Of a DNA stretch of 64,000 nt, positions 34,406-42,890 are shown piece by piece. The stretch is from Brockia lithotrophica. GTDB taxonomy: Bacteria > Bacillota > Bacilli > Thermicanales > DSM-22653. The stretch lies in NCBI GenBank assembly GCA_003050565.1, contig PEBW01000003.1, positions 23,347-87,346 on the forward strand. Reading direction: 5' to 3'. Numbering within the stretch: position 1 is the first letter of the stretch; each line of letters starts with the position of its first letter. The position numbers and the translations under genes were made by a program. The notes under the pieces were generated by a model. It worked only from the letters and a program-made list of their open reading frames with translations, did not search any database and was not told the origin of the DNA.

Positions 34406-34768
34406 CCCGCGCCATCTCCTTCGCCAAGAGCAATATCGTTTCACGAGCCACCGCACGTTGCACCGCTTGTACGATCTTTTGTCTGAATTTCTCTCTCCCG
34501 TTTCGCCAAAGAAAAAATCGAAAATCGCCGGAGTCTCTGGAAAACCGGGAAAGGAGAAACCCCCAGAACACAACTATCTTACTCCCTAGCCCACGAAGGT
34601 GCAACGCGCATCGGGAAATCGGAGACTTCCCCGCGTTCCGCGCGGGGAAGATCCCCGTACAACTCGCACGCTTTCTAAGGAATTTCTAAGGTTGGCGAGG
34701 TACGGTAAAGCCGGAGGCGGAAAAAGCCTCCTTCCCCACACCGACTTCGGAAGGAAGGAGGGAGACAC
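34406..34768. promoter_or_regulatory. Divergent control region between asnB and a secreted-protein gene
   Basis: This region holds a leftward promoter TTGCAC (34604-34599), 17 bp, TAAGAT (34581-34576) for asnB. A perfect 10-bp hairpin or dyad is present (CTTCCCCGCG 34626-34635, CGCGGGGAAG 34641-34650). Two direct repeats of TTTCTAAGG (34672-34680 and 34683-34691) lie at an 11-bp period. A TACGGT (34701-34706) may be the rightward -10. The asnB leader from about 34569 to 34406 is AT-richer than the genes, and no ORF or clear riboswitch is seen in it. Confidence 0.6.
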
Positions 34769-35329
34769 GTGCTCCTTTCGGGAAAGCGTCTGGGTGCCGC
34801 GCTCCTCGGGGTTGCCCTTCTCGGGGGCACCATGGCACACGTCGCCTCGGCGGAAAGCACGACCGCGAACCAAGCACCCGGACAAGGTACGGGGGAACCC
34901 CCGGGCATCTGCGCGCAGCAAGGTCAGGCGGCGCAAAAGGCGATGCACGGCGCCCGCAGCCTCGTCGCCCGCTTCGCCGAAGCTTTGGGGATGGACCGCA
35001 TGGACCTCGCCACGGAGCTCCGGAACGGGAAGTCCGTCGCGGAAGTGGCGCAGGAAAAGGGCGTATCTCCGGACGCGCTCGTCGCCAAGGCGCTCGAAGG
35101 CGTCAAGGAACGCCTCGACAAGGCGGTGGAAAACGGCCGGATCACGGCCGAGGAACGCGACAAGCGCCTCGAGGAAGCCAAGGTACGCATCCAAGAGCGC
35201 ATCGAAGCCAAGGGGACGGATGCTAAGCTCCGTTCCCGCCTCCACCGGCCGGACTCCGCACCCGTACCCGGTGAAGGAAAAGGTGCCGGAAACGGCGCCT
35301 CCCGCACCACCTCGGGCTCCAACGCCTGA
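34769..35329 (+). CDS. Secreted helical protein of unknown function
   Basis: A 186-residue protein with a clear signal peptide (MLLSGKRLGAALLGVALLGG, then TMAHVASA, cleavage near residue 28). The mature part has a Gln/Gly-rich start with one Cys. A charged helical repeat follows: ALGMDRMDLATELRNGKSVA, EVAQEKGVSPDALVAKALEG, VKERLDKAVENGRITAEERD. This type of module (L-x-x-G-K-S-x-A-x-V-A ... G-x-I/L-T-x-E-x) recurs in exported proteins of Firmicutes and actinobacteria without known function. A Gly/Ser-rich tail ends it. GTG at 34769 has AAGGAAGGAGGGAG ahead. It is a single gene with its own terminator, divergent from asnB and convergent with trpA. Confidence 0.8.
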   Translation: MLLSGKRLGAALLGVALLGGTMAHVASAESTTANQAPGQGTGEPPGICAQQGQAAQKAMHGARSLVARFAEALGMDRMDLATELRNGKSVAEVAQEKGVSPDALVAKALEGVKERLDKAVENGRITAEERDKRLEEAKVRIQERIEAKGTDAKLRSRLHRPDSAPVPGEGKGAGNGASRTTSGSNA

Positions 35330-35376
35330 GGATTCTTCCCTCCTTCGCGCAAGGGCATCGCACCGCACAACGATTG

Positions 35377-35409
35377 GCCCGGAAGGTCCACGCCTTCCGG
35401 GCTTTTTTT
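35377..35409 (+). terminator. Strong terminator of the secreted-protein gene
   Basis: GCCCGGAAGG (35377-35386) and CCTTCCGGGC (35393-35402) make a perfect 10-bp stem with a 6-nt loop followed by seven T. Confidence 0.9.
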
Positions 35410-35478
35410 GCGGACTCGAGCGGCGATCGCAAAGGCGAGGCGTTCCCGGCGGCGCGGGGGCGTTTGCCGCCTTTAGCC

Positions 35479-36285
35479 TCACCACACACCGGAAAAGAGC
35501 TCGCGCACGAACTCCTCTGCGCTTCCCCCCTCGGCCCAGAGGTGGGCGAGGGCGCTCCCGACGATGATCCCTTCCGCGTGGGGGGCGAGCATCTCCACCT
35601 GGTCCCGGCGGTGGATCCCGAAACCCACGGCCACGGGAAGAGAAGTCGCCGCGCGGATTTCCGCGAGAAAGGCGAGGAGTTCCTGCGGCAGCTGCTCCCG
35701 TACGCCCGTCGTGCCCAGAGAAGATACGGCGTAGACAAACCCCTCCCGCCCCGCAAGTCGCTCGGCGATTCGCCCGCGGCTCGTGAGGGCGACGAGGGGG
35801 ATGAGGGGAATGCCGACCGCGCGCAGGAAGGGGAGGACGTCGCCCGACTCCTCGGGAGGGAGGTCGGGTACGAGCACGGCGTCGACGCCGGCCGCGAGCG
35901 CTTCGCGGGCAAAGCGTTCCGCGCCGAAACGCAAGAGGGGATTCGTGTAGGCGAAGAGGACGAGGGGGAGGGAAAAGCCTTCGTCCCGCACGGCGCGCAC
36001 AAAGGCCAGGGCCTCTCCGACCCCGAGCCGGTGGCGGAGCGCCCGCACCGCCGCCTCCCGGAGAACCGGACCGTCGGCCAGGGGATCGGAGTAGGGGACG
36101 CCGAGTTCCACGATCCCCGCCCCCGCGCGGGCGAGTTCCCAAAGGCGTGAGCGCGTCACCTCAGGCGTCGGGTCTCCCAAGGTGAGGTAGGGGATGAAGA
36201 GGGGCCGCGGGCCTCTGCGGAAGGCCGCCTCGATCGCCGCCGCCCCCCGAAGGTCGCGGAGGTTGCCTTCGGAAGCCGCGCTCAT
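35479..36285 (-). CDS. trpA: Tryptophan synthase alpha subunit
   Basis: A 268-residue TIM barrel that releases indole from indole-3-glycerol phosphate. Marks: [11 protein letters not shown] (substrate site), [19 protein letters not shown] with the catalytic Glu, [11 protein letters not shown] and [15 protein letters not shown] at 36285 overlaps the trpB stop as ATGA, so the two subunits of the alpha-beta complex are translationally coupled. It is the last gene of the trp operon. Confidence 0.97.
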   Translation of the reverse strand: MSAASEGNLRDLRGAAAIEAAFRRGPRPLFIPYLTLGDPTPEVTRSRLWELARAGAGIVELGVPYSDPLADGPVLREAAVRALRHRLGVGEALAFVRAVRDEGFSLPLVLFAYTNPLLRFGAERFAREALAAGVDAVLVPDLPPEESGDVLPFLRAVGIPLIPLVALTSRGRIAERLAGREGFVYAVSSLGTTGVREQLPQELLAFLAEIRAATSLPVAVGFGIHRRDQVEMLAPHAEGIIVGSALAHLWAEGGSAEEFVRELFSGVW

Positions 36286-37553
36286 CCCCGGTCCACCTGC
36301 GCACCTGCGTCGCCGACGAACTTCACCCCGCGCGCTTCTAAGAGCTCGAAGACGTGTCCGAGGTCCTTGTCTCCCCGCCCGGAGAGGTTGATGAGGATTG
36401 GGCCGGGAAACTCTTTTGCCCAGCGCTTCGCGTAGGCAACGGCGTGGGCGCTTTCGAGCGCCGGAATGATCCCTTCGAGGCGTGTGAGGTCGAGAAACGC
36501 CTCGAGTGCCTCGTCGTCTGTCACCGTTTCGTAGCGCACGCGCCCGATTTCCTTGAAGTAGGCGTGTTCTGGACCGACGCCCGGATAGTCGAGACCTGCG
36601 GAAATCGAGTGCGCCGGCAGGACGTTGCCCAGCTCGTCCTGCAGGATGTAGGACTTCGCCCCGTGGAGCACGCCCACTTCTCCGGCGGTGAGGGAAGCGG
36701 CGTGCTTTCCCGTGGAAATTCCCAGTCCCCCGGCCTCCACGCCGACGATCTCCACGGGCTCGTCGAGAAAGGCGTAGAAGAAGCCGATGGCGTTGCTCCC
36801 CCCGCCGACGGAAGCCACGACGCCGCGGGGGAGTTCGCCGGTCATCTCGAGGAACTGCGCCCGCGCCTCCTCCCCGATCACCCGCTGGAAGTCGCGGACG
36901 AGCGACGGGTACGGGTGCGGACCGACCGCGGAGCCGAGGAGGTAGTACGTGTCCTCCACGTGCTCCACCCAGTAGCGGATCGCCTCGCTCACGGCGTCCT
37001 GGAGCGTACGCGTGCCCGTAGTCACGGGGACGACCTGCGCGCCGAGGAGGCGCATGCGCGCCACGTTGGGAGCCTGACGGCGCATGTCCTCCTCGCCCAT
37101 GAAGATCACCGCCTCCATTCCGAAGCGCGCGGCTACGGTGGCCGTGGCCACGCCGTGCTGTCCCGCCCCCGTCTCCGCCACGAGGCGGCGCTTCCCCAAG
37201 CGTTCCGCGAGAAGCGCCTGGCCCAAGGCGTGGTTGATCTTGTGCGCCCCCGTGTGGTTCAAGTCCTCGCGCTTCAGGTAGATGGGGGCGCCGTACGCCT
37301 CGGACAGGCGCGGTACGAAGGTCACGGGCGTGGGGCGCCCGGCGTATTCGCGAAGGAGCCGCCGGTACTCGGCGAGGAAGTCTTCGTCCTTGAGGTAGGT
37401 GTGGTACGCCTCTTCGAGTTCCTCGAGGGCGCGCACGAGCGTTTCCGGCACGTAGCGGCCGCCGTACGGACCGAAGTAGCCGTCGCCCTCCCCGTAGGGA
37501 CGGGCGAGCCTTTTGCTTTCTCCGTAGGATTCCGTGGGTACGCCGCGGACCAT
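36282..37553 (-). CDS. trpB: Tryptophan synthase beta subunit
   Basis: A 423-residue PLP enzyme joining indole and serine. Marks: [35 protein letters not shown] with the PLP lysine, [19 protein letters not shown] and HAVAYAKR. It is a normal TrpB1 in length and neighbourhood. ATG at 37553, with GAGGAGGTCGG in front. It lies 108 bp after trpF. Confidence 0.98.
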   Translation of the reverse strand: MVRGVPTESYGESKRLARPYGEGDGYFGPYGGRYVPETLVRALEELEEAYHTYLKDEDFLAEYRRLLREYAGRPTPVTFVPRLSEAYGAPIYLKREDLNHTGAHKINHALGQALLAERLGKRRLVAETGAGQHGVATATVAARFGMEAVIFMGEEDMRRQAPNVARMRLLGAQVVPVTTGTRTLQDAVSEAIRYWVEHVEDTYYLLGSAVGPHPYPSLVRDFQRVIGEEARAQFLEMTGELPRGVVASVGGGSNAIGFFYAFLDEPVEIVGVEAGGLGISTGKHAASLTAGEVGVLHGAKSYILQDELGNVLPAHSISAGLDYPGVGPEHAYFKEIGRVRYETVTDDEALEAFLDLTRLEGIIPALESAHAVAYAKRWAKEFPGPILINLSGRGDKDLGHVFELLEARGVKFVGDAGAQVDRG

Positions 37554-37661
37554 CGTGTCCGACCTCCTCGATGAAGATGAAACGGCTGGCCGAAAGAGAA
37601 GTTAAGAAAGGCAAGCGCCCGCCGCCTCGGCAGGCCGCTTCGGGCCTTGGGGAAGCTCAAC

Positions 37662-38456
37662 CTAATCCCCCGCCGCACCGCGCACCGCGCGGACGAAGGC
37701 GCGGATGCGCTCCGGGTCTTTCTGCCCGCCTCGCTCGACCCCCGAGGAAACGTCGACGCCGTCCGGACGGTAGGTGCGAAGGAGTTCGCCGACGTTTTCC
37801 GGCGTGAGACCCCCCGCAACCCAGAGGCGCGTCTCCAGCGCATCGGCGAGGGCGCGCCAGCGCGGGAGGACCTCCCAGGAAAACGCGCGGCCGGTACCCC
37901 CACCCGGCGAATCCACGAGGACGGCGTGAAGGGGGACGCGCACGCCCTGGACCAGGGAGAAGTCCTCGGGGCCCACGGCGAGGACGACGGGGATGCGGAA
38001 GGCGAAGTGGACGTCCTCCACTTCCCGCGCCTCGGCGACGCCGTGGAGCTGGATGAGCCCGAGGGGGCCGCGGGTGAGGACGGCCTCGATCGCCCGCAGG
38101 CTGGGCCGCACAAACACCCCGACGCGCCTGGGGAGACGGCGCCTCTCGGACCCCTTCTCGGCCACGACGTCTACGCTCCCCGCTTCAGCGGCGCGTTCCC
38201 CTTCTTCCGAGGGGCTCGGCAGTCCCAGCCCCAAGGTAAGCGCCTCACGGCGCCGTACTTCCTGGGCGTACGCATGCAGAAGTTCGTGGTAGGAGGCGGG
38301 TGAGAGGTAGCGGCGGCTCCCGGGAACGAAAACGAACCCGGCGTACTCCACTTCTAGGTCCGTGAGGAGGAGGAGCGTGTCCACCCTCTGCACCCCGCAG
38401 ACCTTGATCGTCGGGGCGGGTGCCCCCCGCGTCGCGGCAAGGTCCACCCCATTCAC
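37662..38456 (-). CDS. trpF: Phosphoribosylanthranilate isomerase
   Basis: A 264-residue TIM barrel performing the Amadori rearrangement of phosphoribosylanthranilate. The catalytic Cys is in IKVCGVQ (family KICG), the catalytic Asp near the C-terminus in GVDVSSGVE, and LIQLHG is conserved. An insert of about 40 residues (PSPSEEGERAAEAGSVDVVA, then EKGSE) after the second helix makes it longer than the usual 200-220. The start at GTG 38456 is plausible but its ribosome site is crowded (GAGAGGGG). Confidence 0.93.
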   Translation of the reverse strand: MNGVDLAATRGAPAPTIKVCGVQRVDTLLLLTDLEVEYAGFVFVPGSRRYLSPASYHELLHAYAQEVRRREALTLGLGLPSPSEEGERAAEAGSVDVVAEKGSERRRLPRRVGVFVRPSLRAIEAVLTRGPLGLIQLHGVAEAREVEDVHFAFRIPVVLAVGPEDFSLVQGVRVPLHAVLVDSPGGGTGRAFSWEVLPRWRALADALETRLWVAGGLTPENVGELLRTYRPDGVDVSSGVERGGQKDPERIRAFVRAVRGAAGD

Positions 38457-38577
38457 CCCCTCTCATCCCCCGGAGAGTACCACAGGAAAGGGCAGGGTGC
38501 ACCGGAGCGCGACCCCGCGGCGACGAGAGGACCGGGTGCGCGACCTCGGTCGCAAAAGCGGCGGGGGCGAAAACGGC

Positions 38578-39408
38578 CTACGCCTTCGGCCCCACGAGGG
38601 AGCGCACGGCGGCGGCGATGTCCTCCTGGCGCATGAAGTGCTCGCCCACGAGCACGGCGCGCACGCCCAGCCGGGCGAGGCGGACCACGTCTTCGGGGCG
38701 GGAAATCCCGCTCTCCGCCACGACGATCGTCCCGGAGGGGAGGAGCGGTACGACGCGTTCGGAAACCCCGAGGTCGACGCGGAAGCTCACCAGGTCGCGG
38801 TGGTTGATCCCCACCAGGCGGGCCCCCGCGCGCAACGCCTTCTCCGCGTCGAATTCGTCGTGCACCTCGACGAGGGCGTCGAGGGCGAGAGAGCGGGCGT
38901 GTTCGAGGAGAGCGGCCAAGGTCGCCTCGTCGAGGATGCGGGCGATGAGGAGGACGGCGTCGGCGCCGAGGACACGGGCGAGGTCGATCTGCACGGGATC
39001 GAAGACGAAGTCCTTCCAGAGGACGGGACGCCCGACGGCACGGCGAAAGAAGGGGACGTACAGCGGGTCTCCGGCAAAGTGCGCGCGCTCCGCGAGGACG
39101 GAAAGGGCGTCGACATCGGCCTCCGCGTAGCCGCGGGCCACGGCGTAGATGTCCCACGGTTCGCGGATCGTCCCCCGGGACGGGCTCCGCCGCTTCACCT
39201 CGGCGATCACCGCCACGGGACGGGGAGAGGCGATGAGGGCCCGGGCAAAGGCGAAGGGGCCTTCCGGCGCTCCGGCGTCCGGCGAAAACGCCTCCGCCGC
39301 AAGCCGCCGGGCGAGGGACGCGAGGTCCGGTGCGCTCGGGCGCAGCTCTTCGACCTCCCGTCTCTTGTCGGCGAGGATCTGCGCGAGAAAACTCGAGGAA
39401 GATTCCAA
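38578..39408 (-). CDS. trpC: Indole-3-glycerol phosphate synthase
   Basis: About 276 residues; a TIM barrel that closes the indole ring. Marks: FLAQILADKRREVEELR, VIAEVKRRSPSRGTI with catalytic Lys and Glu, LWKDFVFDPVQI, VGINHRDL (NRDL-type) and AESGISRPEDV. TTG at 39408 is preferred because a perfect AAGGAGGTG lies 7 nt upstream; GTG at 39417, three codons earlier, overlaps that site. It is not fused to trpF, as in Bacillus. Confidence 0.96.
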   Translation of the reverse strand: MESSSSFLAQILADKRREVEELRPSAPDLASLARRLAAEAFSPDAGAPEGPFAFARALIASPRPVAVIAEVKRRSPSRGTIREPWDIYAVARGYAEADVDALSVLAERAHFAGDPLYVPFFRRAVGRPVLWKDFVFDPVQIDLARVLGADAVLLIARILDEATLAALLEHARSLALDALVEVHDEFDAEKALRAGARLVGINHRDLVSFRVDLGVSERVVPLLPSGTIVVAESGISRPEDVVRLARLGVRAVLVGEHFMRQEDIAAAVRSLVGPKA

Positions 39409-39471
39409 CCCCTGCACCTCCTTGGCGTCCGACGCCGCGGATTCGCGGGGAACGCGGACACACGCGCATCG

Positions 39472-40602
39472 CTAGCCGGCGGTGGGGGCCGCGTCGGGGA
39501 CGTCGCCTTCCCGCCGCCTCAGCTCCGCGGCGCGCCGGAGGAGCCGCTCGAGGTAGGCGGAAGTCGTCTCGCCTTCCACGACCTCCCGCGCCCGGCGTAC
39601 GCCTTCCGCGAGGCTCGGGACGAACCCGGCGACGTAGAGGACCGCACCCGCGTTGGCGTAGAGGAGAGCGCGGTCGGCCTCCGTAGGTGCCCCGCGCCCG
39701 GCCGCCCGCCGCCCGGAGGCGTGCCGCGCCCCATTCTCCTCCGCACCGGCGCCGAGGAGCGCCCGCAGGAACGCGCCGGCCGTCTCCGCCTCCACGCGCG
39801 TGACCTCTTCGCAGGCAAAGCGCGGAAGTCCGAGGTCCGCGGGATCGAGGACGTACGTCTCCGTCCGATCGCCTCGAATTTCGGCGACGCGCGTCGGACC
39901 AAAGACGCTCACCTCGTCGAGCGCCCGGCCCACCTCCCCGCCGCACGCCCCGCTCACGACGAGGGCGTGTTCGACGCCGAGGCGGCGCAGGACTTCGGCG
40001 ATGAACTCCAGGCGCTCCGGAGCGCTTACGCCGAGAACCTGGCGGCGCACGCCGGCAGGGTTCGTGAGCGGGCCCAGAAAGTTCATCACCGTGGGAATGC
40101 CGAGCTCGCGCCGGACGTCGCGGAGGCGCGCCATCGCCGGGTGGTAGAGGGGGGCGAAGAGAAAGGCGAAGCCGAGCTCTTCGGCGAGCCGCCTCTGCCC
40201 CTCCGCGGAAAGCTGCACGGGAAACCCGAGTCCTTCCAGCGCGTCCGCGCTCCCCGAACGGCCGGAAGCGGCGCGGTTTCCGTGCTTGATCACGGGAACG
40301 CCCGCCGACGCGGCGACGAGGGCCGCGGCGGTGGAGACGTTGTACGTGATCCCGCCGTCGCCTCCGGTCCCCGCCGTATCCACCGCCCCCGGAAAGGAGG
40401 GAAAGGGACGGGCGTACGCCCGAAGGGTTTCCACGAAGCCGAGGACCTCCTCTACGTCTTCCCCCTTGGCGCGGAGAGCGGTGAGAAGGGCGGCCGCCTG
40501 CACCGGCGTAGCCTCTCCTTCGACGACCGCGGTGAGCGCCGCCCGCGCCTCTTCGCGCGTGAGGGAATTCCGCCGGACGAGACGTTCGAGGTATGCGCGC
40601 AC
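39472..40602 (-). CDS. trpD: Anthranilate phosphoribosyltransferase
   Basis: A 376-residue enzyme adding phosphoribosyl to anthranilate. Marks: DTAGTGGDGGITYNVSTAAA for PRPP binding, VIKHGNRAASGRSGSADALE, FAPLYHPAMARLRDVRRELG and NFLGPLTNPA. A Gly/Ala/Arg-rich insertion near residue 290 and a Glu-rich tail make it slightly longer than usual. GTG at 40602 is preceded by GGAGGGAG. It follows trpE directly, with no trpG between them. Confidence 0.97.
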   Translation of the reverse strand: MRAYLERLVRRNSLTREEARAALTAVVEGEATPVQAAALLTALRAKGEDVEEVLGFVETLRAYARPFPSFPGAVDTAGTGGDGGITYNVSTAAALVAASAGVPVIKHGNRAASGRSGSADALEGLGFPVQLSAEGQRRLAEELGFAFLFAPLYHPAMARLRDVRRELGIPTVMNFLGPLTNPAGVRRQVLGVSAPERLEFIAEVLRRLGVEHALVVSGACGGEVGRALDEVSVFGPTRVAEIRGDRTETYVLDPADLGLPRFACEEVTRVEAETAGAFLRALLGAGAEENGARHASGRRAAGRGAPTEADRALLYANAGAVLYVAGFVPSLAEGVRRAREVVEGETTSAYLERLLRRAAELRRREGDVPDAAPTAG

Positions 40603-40632
40603 TCGATCTCCCTCCGTTCTCTCGCTGCGATC

Positions 40633-42369
40633 TCATGCCCGTGGCGCCGGGCGTCGGAGGGCCGAGCGGACGACCCCCAGGGCGGTAAGGAGCACACGGC
40701 GTTTGTTGCGAATTTCCATAGCCTCCCGCGCGGGCAGGGAGCCGGCGACGATCCCCGCCCCCGCCTGCGCCTCGACGACGTTCTCGCGAAACACGAGGGT
40801 GCGGATGGCGATCGCCGCGTCTGCCTCGCCGTCGAAGCCGACGAACCCAACGGCACCGCCGTAAAAGCCGCGGGGGACACCCTCTTGGGCGGTCAAAAGC
40901 TCGAGCGCCCGCGTGCGCGGCGCGCCAAGCACGGTCCCCGCCGGGAAGAGGCGGGCCAGGACGTCCCACGCCCCCACGTCCGGACGGAGGCGACCCTCGA
41001 CCTGAGAGACGAGGTGGATCACGTGCGAGTACGTCTCGAGCACGCCGCCCGCGGCGAGGGTGAGCGACCCCGGCTCGGCAAGCGGGGCGAGGTCGGCAAA
41101 GGTGAGGCGGACGAGCTGCTCGTGCTCCTCGCGCTCCTTGGCGTCCGCGAGGAGCTCCTCCCGCATCCGGCGGTCTTCTTCGGGCGTGCGGCCCCGGCGC
41201 CGCGTCCCGGCGATCGGCCGCACGAGCACCCGTCTGGCCCCCTCCCCTCTGGCGCCGTCGCGCTCGATGCGGAAGAGGACTTCCGGCGAGGACCCCACGA
41301 GGAGAGCGGCAAAGTCTTCCCCCGGTGCGGGGGCACCCTGCGCAGGGGAGGAGGGAGGTCCTTGACGGGAGAGGTCCCGCGGAACGGGAAAGAAGTACAT
41401 GTACGGCGACGGGTTCGCGTGCCGCAGCGCCCGGTAGGCGAGGAAAGCCACCTCGAACGCGCGTTCCTGCGGGCACCCCACCGTGGGGGAAGCCCCCTCG
41501 CCCTCCTCGGGAAGGGCTGCGAGCTCGGAGAGGGGGATTTCCATGCGGTGGGAGAGGACGACCTGCTCGACCTCCCCCTTCCGAACGGCGGCGAGAATGC
41601 CTTCCACGCGCCGGCGGAAAGCCGCCTCCTCTTCCCCGACGAGCGCGTCCGGAACGGCGGCCTCCTCCCCGCCTGCCTCTTCGAGAAGCGTCACGGGGAA
41701 AGAGGCGACCGCAGAGGCTTCCCAGAGACGCTCCAATCGCTCCCGCGCCTCCGCCGCCTTCGCCCGCTTTTCCGCCGCGTCCGCGTCCCCCAGAAAGAGG
41801 GCAAACGACGTCCACTCGAGCGTGCCGCGGCGGTGGTCGAAGGTGAGGAGGACTTCGGGCAAGGCGAGGTAGAGGAGGGGCATGTGGGCGTTCCCGTGGA
41901 CGCTATGGGGCGGAAGGACGAACCCTCCCTCCCCCAGAACGTGCGCGAGCTCGAAGCTCGCGGCAAAGAGGAAGCCGCCGCGAAAGCGTCCCGAGGGGAG
42001 CTCCGCCTCCTCTGCGAGGCGAAAGAGGCGGGAAAAAGCGGCGAGCCCCTCCGCCAAAGACCTCCGCCGGAAAGGTGCGTCGCCCCGCACCTCGGGGACA
42101 CGAGGCGCAAGGGAGAGGGCCGTCGCCGCCTCTTCAGGGAAGACCCGGAACCCCCCGTCCGGAAAGAGGAGGAGCTCCGCGAGGCGGCCCAAGGCGAGAT
42201 AGGAATGGCGGCCTACGGCGCTTTCTCCTTCGGCGCTCTCGAGAAGCACGGGACGGCGAGCGCGAAGCGCGTGGGCGAGGGTTACGGGGGTCCAAGCGTC
42301 CGAAGGGGTGCGCCGCGTGAGTGCGTGCACGACAAACAAAAAGCTCCCCTCCCGTCCGGAGGAGAGCAT
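40633..42369 (-). CDS. trpE: Anthranilate synthase component I
   Basis: A 578-residue chorismate-using enzyme. The N-terminal domain has the feedback-site element LLESAEG. The C-terminal chorismate-binding domain shows VLVRPIAGTRRRGRTPEEDR, VRLTFADLAPLAEPGSL, THxI-like YSHVIHLVSQVEGRL, VLARLFPAGTVLGAPRTRAL and GFYGGAVGFV. The start was set at ATG 42369 (MLSSGREGSFLFVV), with AGGA 7 nt ahead; further upstream codons fall in the regulated leader. There is no trpG in the operon; a shared PabA-type amidotransferase elsewhere is expected, as in Bacillus. Confidence 0.96.
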   Translation of the reverse strand: MLSSGREGSFLFVVHALTRRTPSDAWTPVTLAHALRARRPVLLESAEGESAVGRHSYLALGRLAELLLFPDGGFRVFPEEAATALSLAPRVPEVRGDAPFRRRSLAEGLAAFSRLFRLAEEAELPSGRFRGGFLFAASFELAHVLGEGGFVLPPHSVHGNAHMPLLYLALPEVLLTFDHRRGTLEWTSFALFLGDADAAEKRAKAAEARERLERLWEASAVASFPVTLLEEAGGEEAAVPDALVGEEEAAFRRRVEGILAAVRKGEVEQVVLSHRMEIPLSELAALPEEGEGASPTVGCPQERAFEVAFLAYRALRHANPSPYMYFFPVPRDLSRQGPPSSPAQGAPAPGEDFAALLVGSSPEVLFRIERDGARGEGARRVLVRPIAGTRRRGRTPEEDRRMREELLADAKEREEHEQLVRLTFADLAPLAEPGSLTLAAGGVLETYSHVIHLVSQVEGRLRPDVGAWDVLARLFPAGTVLGAPRTRALELLTAQEGVPRGFYGGAVGFVGFDGEADAAIAIRTLVFRENVVEAQAGAGIVAGSLPAREAMEIRNKRRVLLTALGVVRSALRRPAPRA

Positions 42370-42666
42370 CGCGTGTCCTGCCGAAGATGGCGCGTTCGGT
42401 GCGGGGCTTTCCCCCTCTCGGGCAGGCGGACCGTTCTTCTCCCCTTGCAGGAGGCTCCCTTGCCGATGGAAAAGGTGCCCCTCTCGACAAGGGGTGCATT
42501 GCACGCGCCCGCAAACCCCGCATCTCCACCCGCGCCCGCCTGCGCGACGCCTCGGCTCAAGCTCGCGATGCTCTCCACGCTCGACTCAACTCGGCTCTCC
42601 TCACCGCGTCGCGCCACCGGCGGCGGTGATGGGGCTATTCTACACCAAGACGCGAGAGAAAGTAAA
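42370..42666 (-). promoter_or_regulatory. trp operon promoter and leader with candidate TRAP-binding site
   Basis: Reading leftward, TTTACT (42666-42661), 18 bp and TAGAAT (42642-42637) form the promoter, giving a leader of about 260 nt. Starting about 28 nt into it are nine GAG triplets, with 5' bases at 42602, 42597, 42592, 42587, 42582, 42575, 42564, 42558 and 42553. The first five have an exact 5-nt period. The array is flanked by a perfect 9-bp inverted repeat, GCGCGACGC (42614-42606) and GCGTCGCGC (42550-42542). Further on is a short stem (42478-42494) followed by TTTT (42473-42470). This is the layout of a TRAP attenuator as in Bacillus trpEDCFBA. Confidence 0.7.
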
Positions 42667-42890
42667 GAGAAGAGAACCGGAGGACGCGGACGAAGAGCCC
42701 GATCGTCCCCACGCGGTCGGGATCGGAGAGAGCCTCGGGGGTCACTTCCCACCCCCTCGGACAGACTCCGGAGGGTGAAGGGCGGGAGCTTCGGCACCAC
42801 CTACGGATCCGAAAGGTTCCATACTTTCCCGCGAAGGTAGCTTCCCGGGGAATCTTTCTGGTATCCTGGAGAGGCCGAGAGGTGATCCCG

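Noticed and set aside
34406..34573. N-terminal extension of asnB starting MCSGGF, which would give a Cys at position 2
   Set aside because: That ATG would be at the very start of, or before, the predicted transcript. The sequence after it does not match the glutaminase domain, and the good ribosome site and family alignment both point to ATG 34405.
38362..42840. A rightward open frame of about 1490 codons covering trpF-trpC-trpD-trpE in antisense
   Set aside because: It is a shadow of very GC-rich leftward genes in which stop codons are rare on the other strand. It has Arg/Pro/Gly-rich composition, no domain and no ribosome site, while every leftward gene below it is a recognised enzyme.
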